Assembly: GCA_946811185.2 (NCBI GenBank)
Contig: OX328109.1
Coordinates: 40,222,129 to 40,286,128 of the forward strand
DNA from: Hippopus hippopus
Lineage: Eukaryota; Mollusca; Bivalvia; Cardiida; Cardiidae
DNA length: 64,000 bases
Reading direction: 5' to 3'
The first letter of the stretch is position 1; every line of letters begins with the position of its first letter. The notes below the pieces were generated by a model, which had not been told where the DNA came from, did no database searches, and worked only from the letters and a program-made list of their open reading frames with translations. The position numbers and the translations under genes are program-made. Shown here in pieces: positions 62,831 to 64,000 of this stretch.

Positions 62831-63240
62831 GACCGAATAAATTATATTCCTTGAATTCGATGTTCAACTCTTTAATGAAGTATATGCCATTAAGGGAAAA
62901 GGATTGATCTTTACAAGCACCAGGCTAAACCTCAGAGTTAAGGCAGGTGGAATCTCTGCATGACCATTACATTTCTGTTGGATCACTGCAGTGCAGTTTG
63001 TAAAATTCATGCATTTAAAAGGTTAATTCTATGTAAAAACAATGTTTCTAACACATAATTTTACTTAAGCACGCAATAATGACAGTGTTGATAACACACA
63101 AAGGTAAATCATAGCCTACGTAGGCTCCAAAATACAAATGTGTCTCTTTTGTAAAATTTTCAATTGAATAAAAATATATTCATATTTTCACTTTCTGTCG
63201 AGCATTTTTTGAAGCATTAAACATATATAAAGGTAAAATA
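62830..63240. other. No recognisable gene
   Basis: AT-rich with no clear repeat. Confidence 0.3.
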
Positions 63241-63525
63241 TGCTCTCCAGTACAAGAAACTAAAGGTGGCTCCGGAAATTTACCTAAGAAGGCAGCAGCA
63301 AAGGTTTACACTGTTCCTCGTACAACTTCATTGGATATACTGGTAGGACAAGTGCCTGAACCTGTAACTTCACCAGTCTGGAAACTGTCATGTACTGAAT
63401 CACTAGGTACCGGGATATACCGGGATATACCGCAATATATTTGTGCTTGTAGAGTTCTCTATGAAACACCACACCAAACAAGGCATTATACATCGAAGGC
63501 CTCAACTATTGCAAAGTTGTACTAA
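63240..63525 (+). CDS. Possible exon or relict open frame, unrecognised
   Basis: A frame open on both sides of 63331 encodes GGSGNLPKKAAAKVYTVPRT, then LDILVGQVPEPVTSPVWKL, to a stop at 63523-63525. Amino-acid composition looks coding and a GTACCG donor-like site follows at 63407. No family recognised. It could be an exon of a gene continuing right, or a retroelement fragment. Confidence 0.3.
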
Positions 63526-63692
63526 AAACATGCATTTGAGAACATATACACAAACTTGGGACTTCTGACAAAGGTATAATTATATACCAATAGGCTAATA
63601 AGAATTTTCATAAGGAAAAGCAGCATATCATAGAAATTTTCTTTTACTGATGAATTTCATAAAAAACAATCTTGTTTGTGTTTCATTTTCAG

Positions 63693-63756
63693 ATGAAGGC
63701 GGAAGTTCAGTGGTTGATGTTGCAGGTTCAGTGCTTGCTATGGAGAATCTTGATGG
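63693..63756 (+). CDS. Possible internal exon, unrecognised
   Basis: Between cattttcag and GTATAA, one frame reads DEGGSSVVDVAGSVLAMENL (D). A second candidate of about 20 bases follows at 63884-63903 (aacag / GTAGGG). Together with 63240-63525 they may mark a gene extending past the window. Splice signals are ordinary and unproven. Confidence 0.3.
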
Positions 63757-64000
63757 TATAATATTTGATTTCACTTCAATCTTCTCTTTCAAAGTGCATC
63801 AAATTTCAACTTAGCTGTAATTATATGGAGAAATTGTTATGCATGCACATTCGTTGACATTTTTTAACCTTTGTTTTAAACAGCAGAAGTTTTTAACACT
63901 GGTAGGGGCAACTTGTTGACAACAGCAGGTTGATCTCATTTCTTTTTTTGTCAGAGCTATGCCAATTTTTCAAATTTCCATAAAACTCCATAAAGCTAAA

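Overview
The window is AT-rich animal nuclear DNA with long introns, GT-AG splicing, tRNA-derived SINEs, non-LTR and BEL/Pao retrotransposon remnants and dozens of small foldback transposons. The one gene I recognise, the repeat types and the SINE style suggest a bivalve mollusc, possibly a heterodont clam or mussel. That assignment is inference from repeat style, not a search.

Layout. Positions 1-6150 are repeats. Positions 6157-7933 hold the first two coding exons of an unrecognised minus-strand gene that runs leftward. Between them lies a minisatellite built from copies of the second exon's 3' splice site. Positions 7934-22340 are intergenic: TTAA-type MITEs, SINEs, a DNA transposon carrying a RecQ-helicase-like fragment, and several hairpin elements. 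Positions 22362-48021 hold a complete 16-exon plus-strand gene for the mitochondrial sodium/calcium(lithium) exchanger NCLX (SLC8B1), 642 codons. Exon sizes and phases all join in one frame and both alpha repeats are intact. Its introns are packed with repeats. Positions 48054-54600 are repeats, including a six-copy 158-bp tandem array with estrogen-response-element-like palindromes. Positions 54600-58440 hold a broken CR1-like LINE with a PHD finger and an endonuclease domain. It is interrupted by an LTR-like sequence, a 200-base assembly gap and a duplicated tRNA-like element. Positions 58440-63240 are mostly unassigned, with a BEL/Pao integrase remnant near 62140-62830. Two or three possible exons of an unknown gene lie at 63240-63910.

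The strongest observations are these. (1) In two unrelated genes a minisatellite has grown from a 3' splice site plus the first bases of the following exon, and two further NCLX exons have decayed local duplicates. (2) NCLX has two apparent U12-type introns, one with an AT donor and what looks like an AT acceptor end. (3) A phase-1 intron sits at the same place in both alpha repeats. (4) One TTAA foldback MITE family is present in roughly 80 copies and fragments. (5) A perfect 42-bp-arm palindrome is flanked by 9-bp direct repeats, and a second element with 9-bp target duplications carries a gene fragment. Exon boundaries come from reading splice consensus and frame, and repeat copy numbers are counts by eye.
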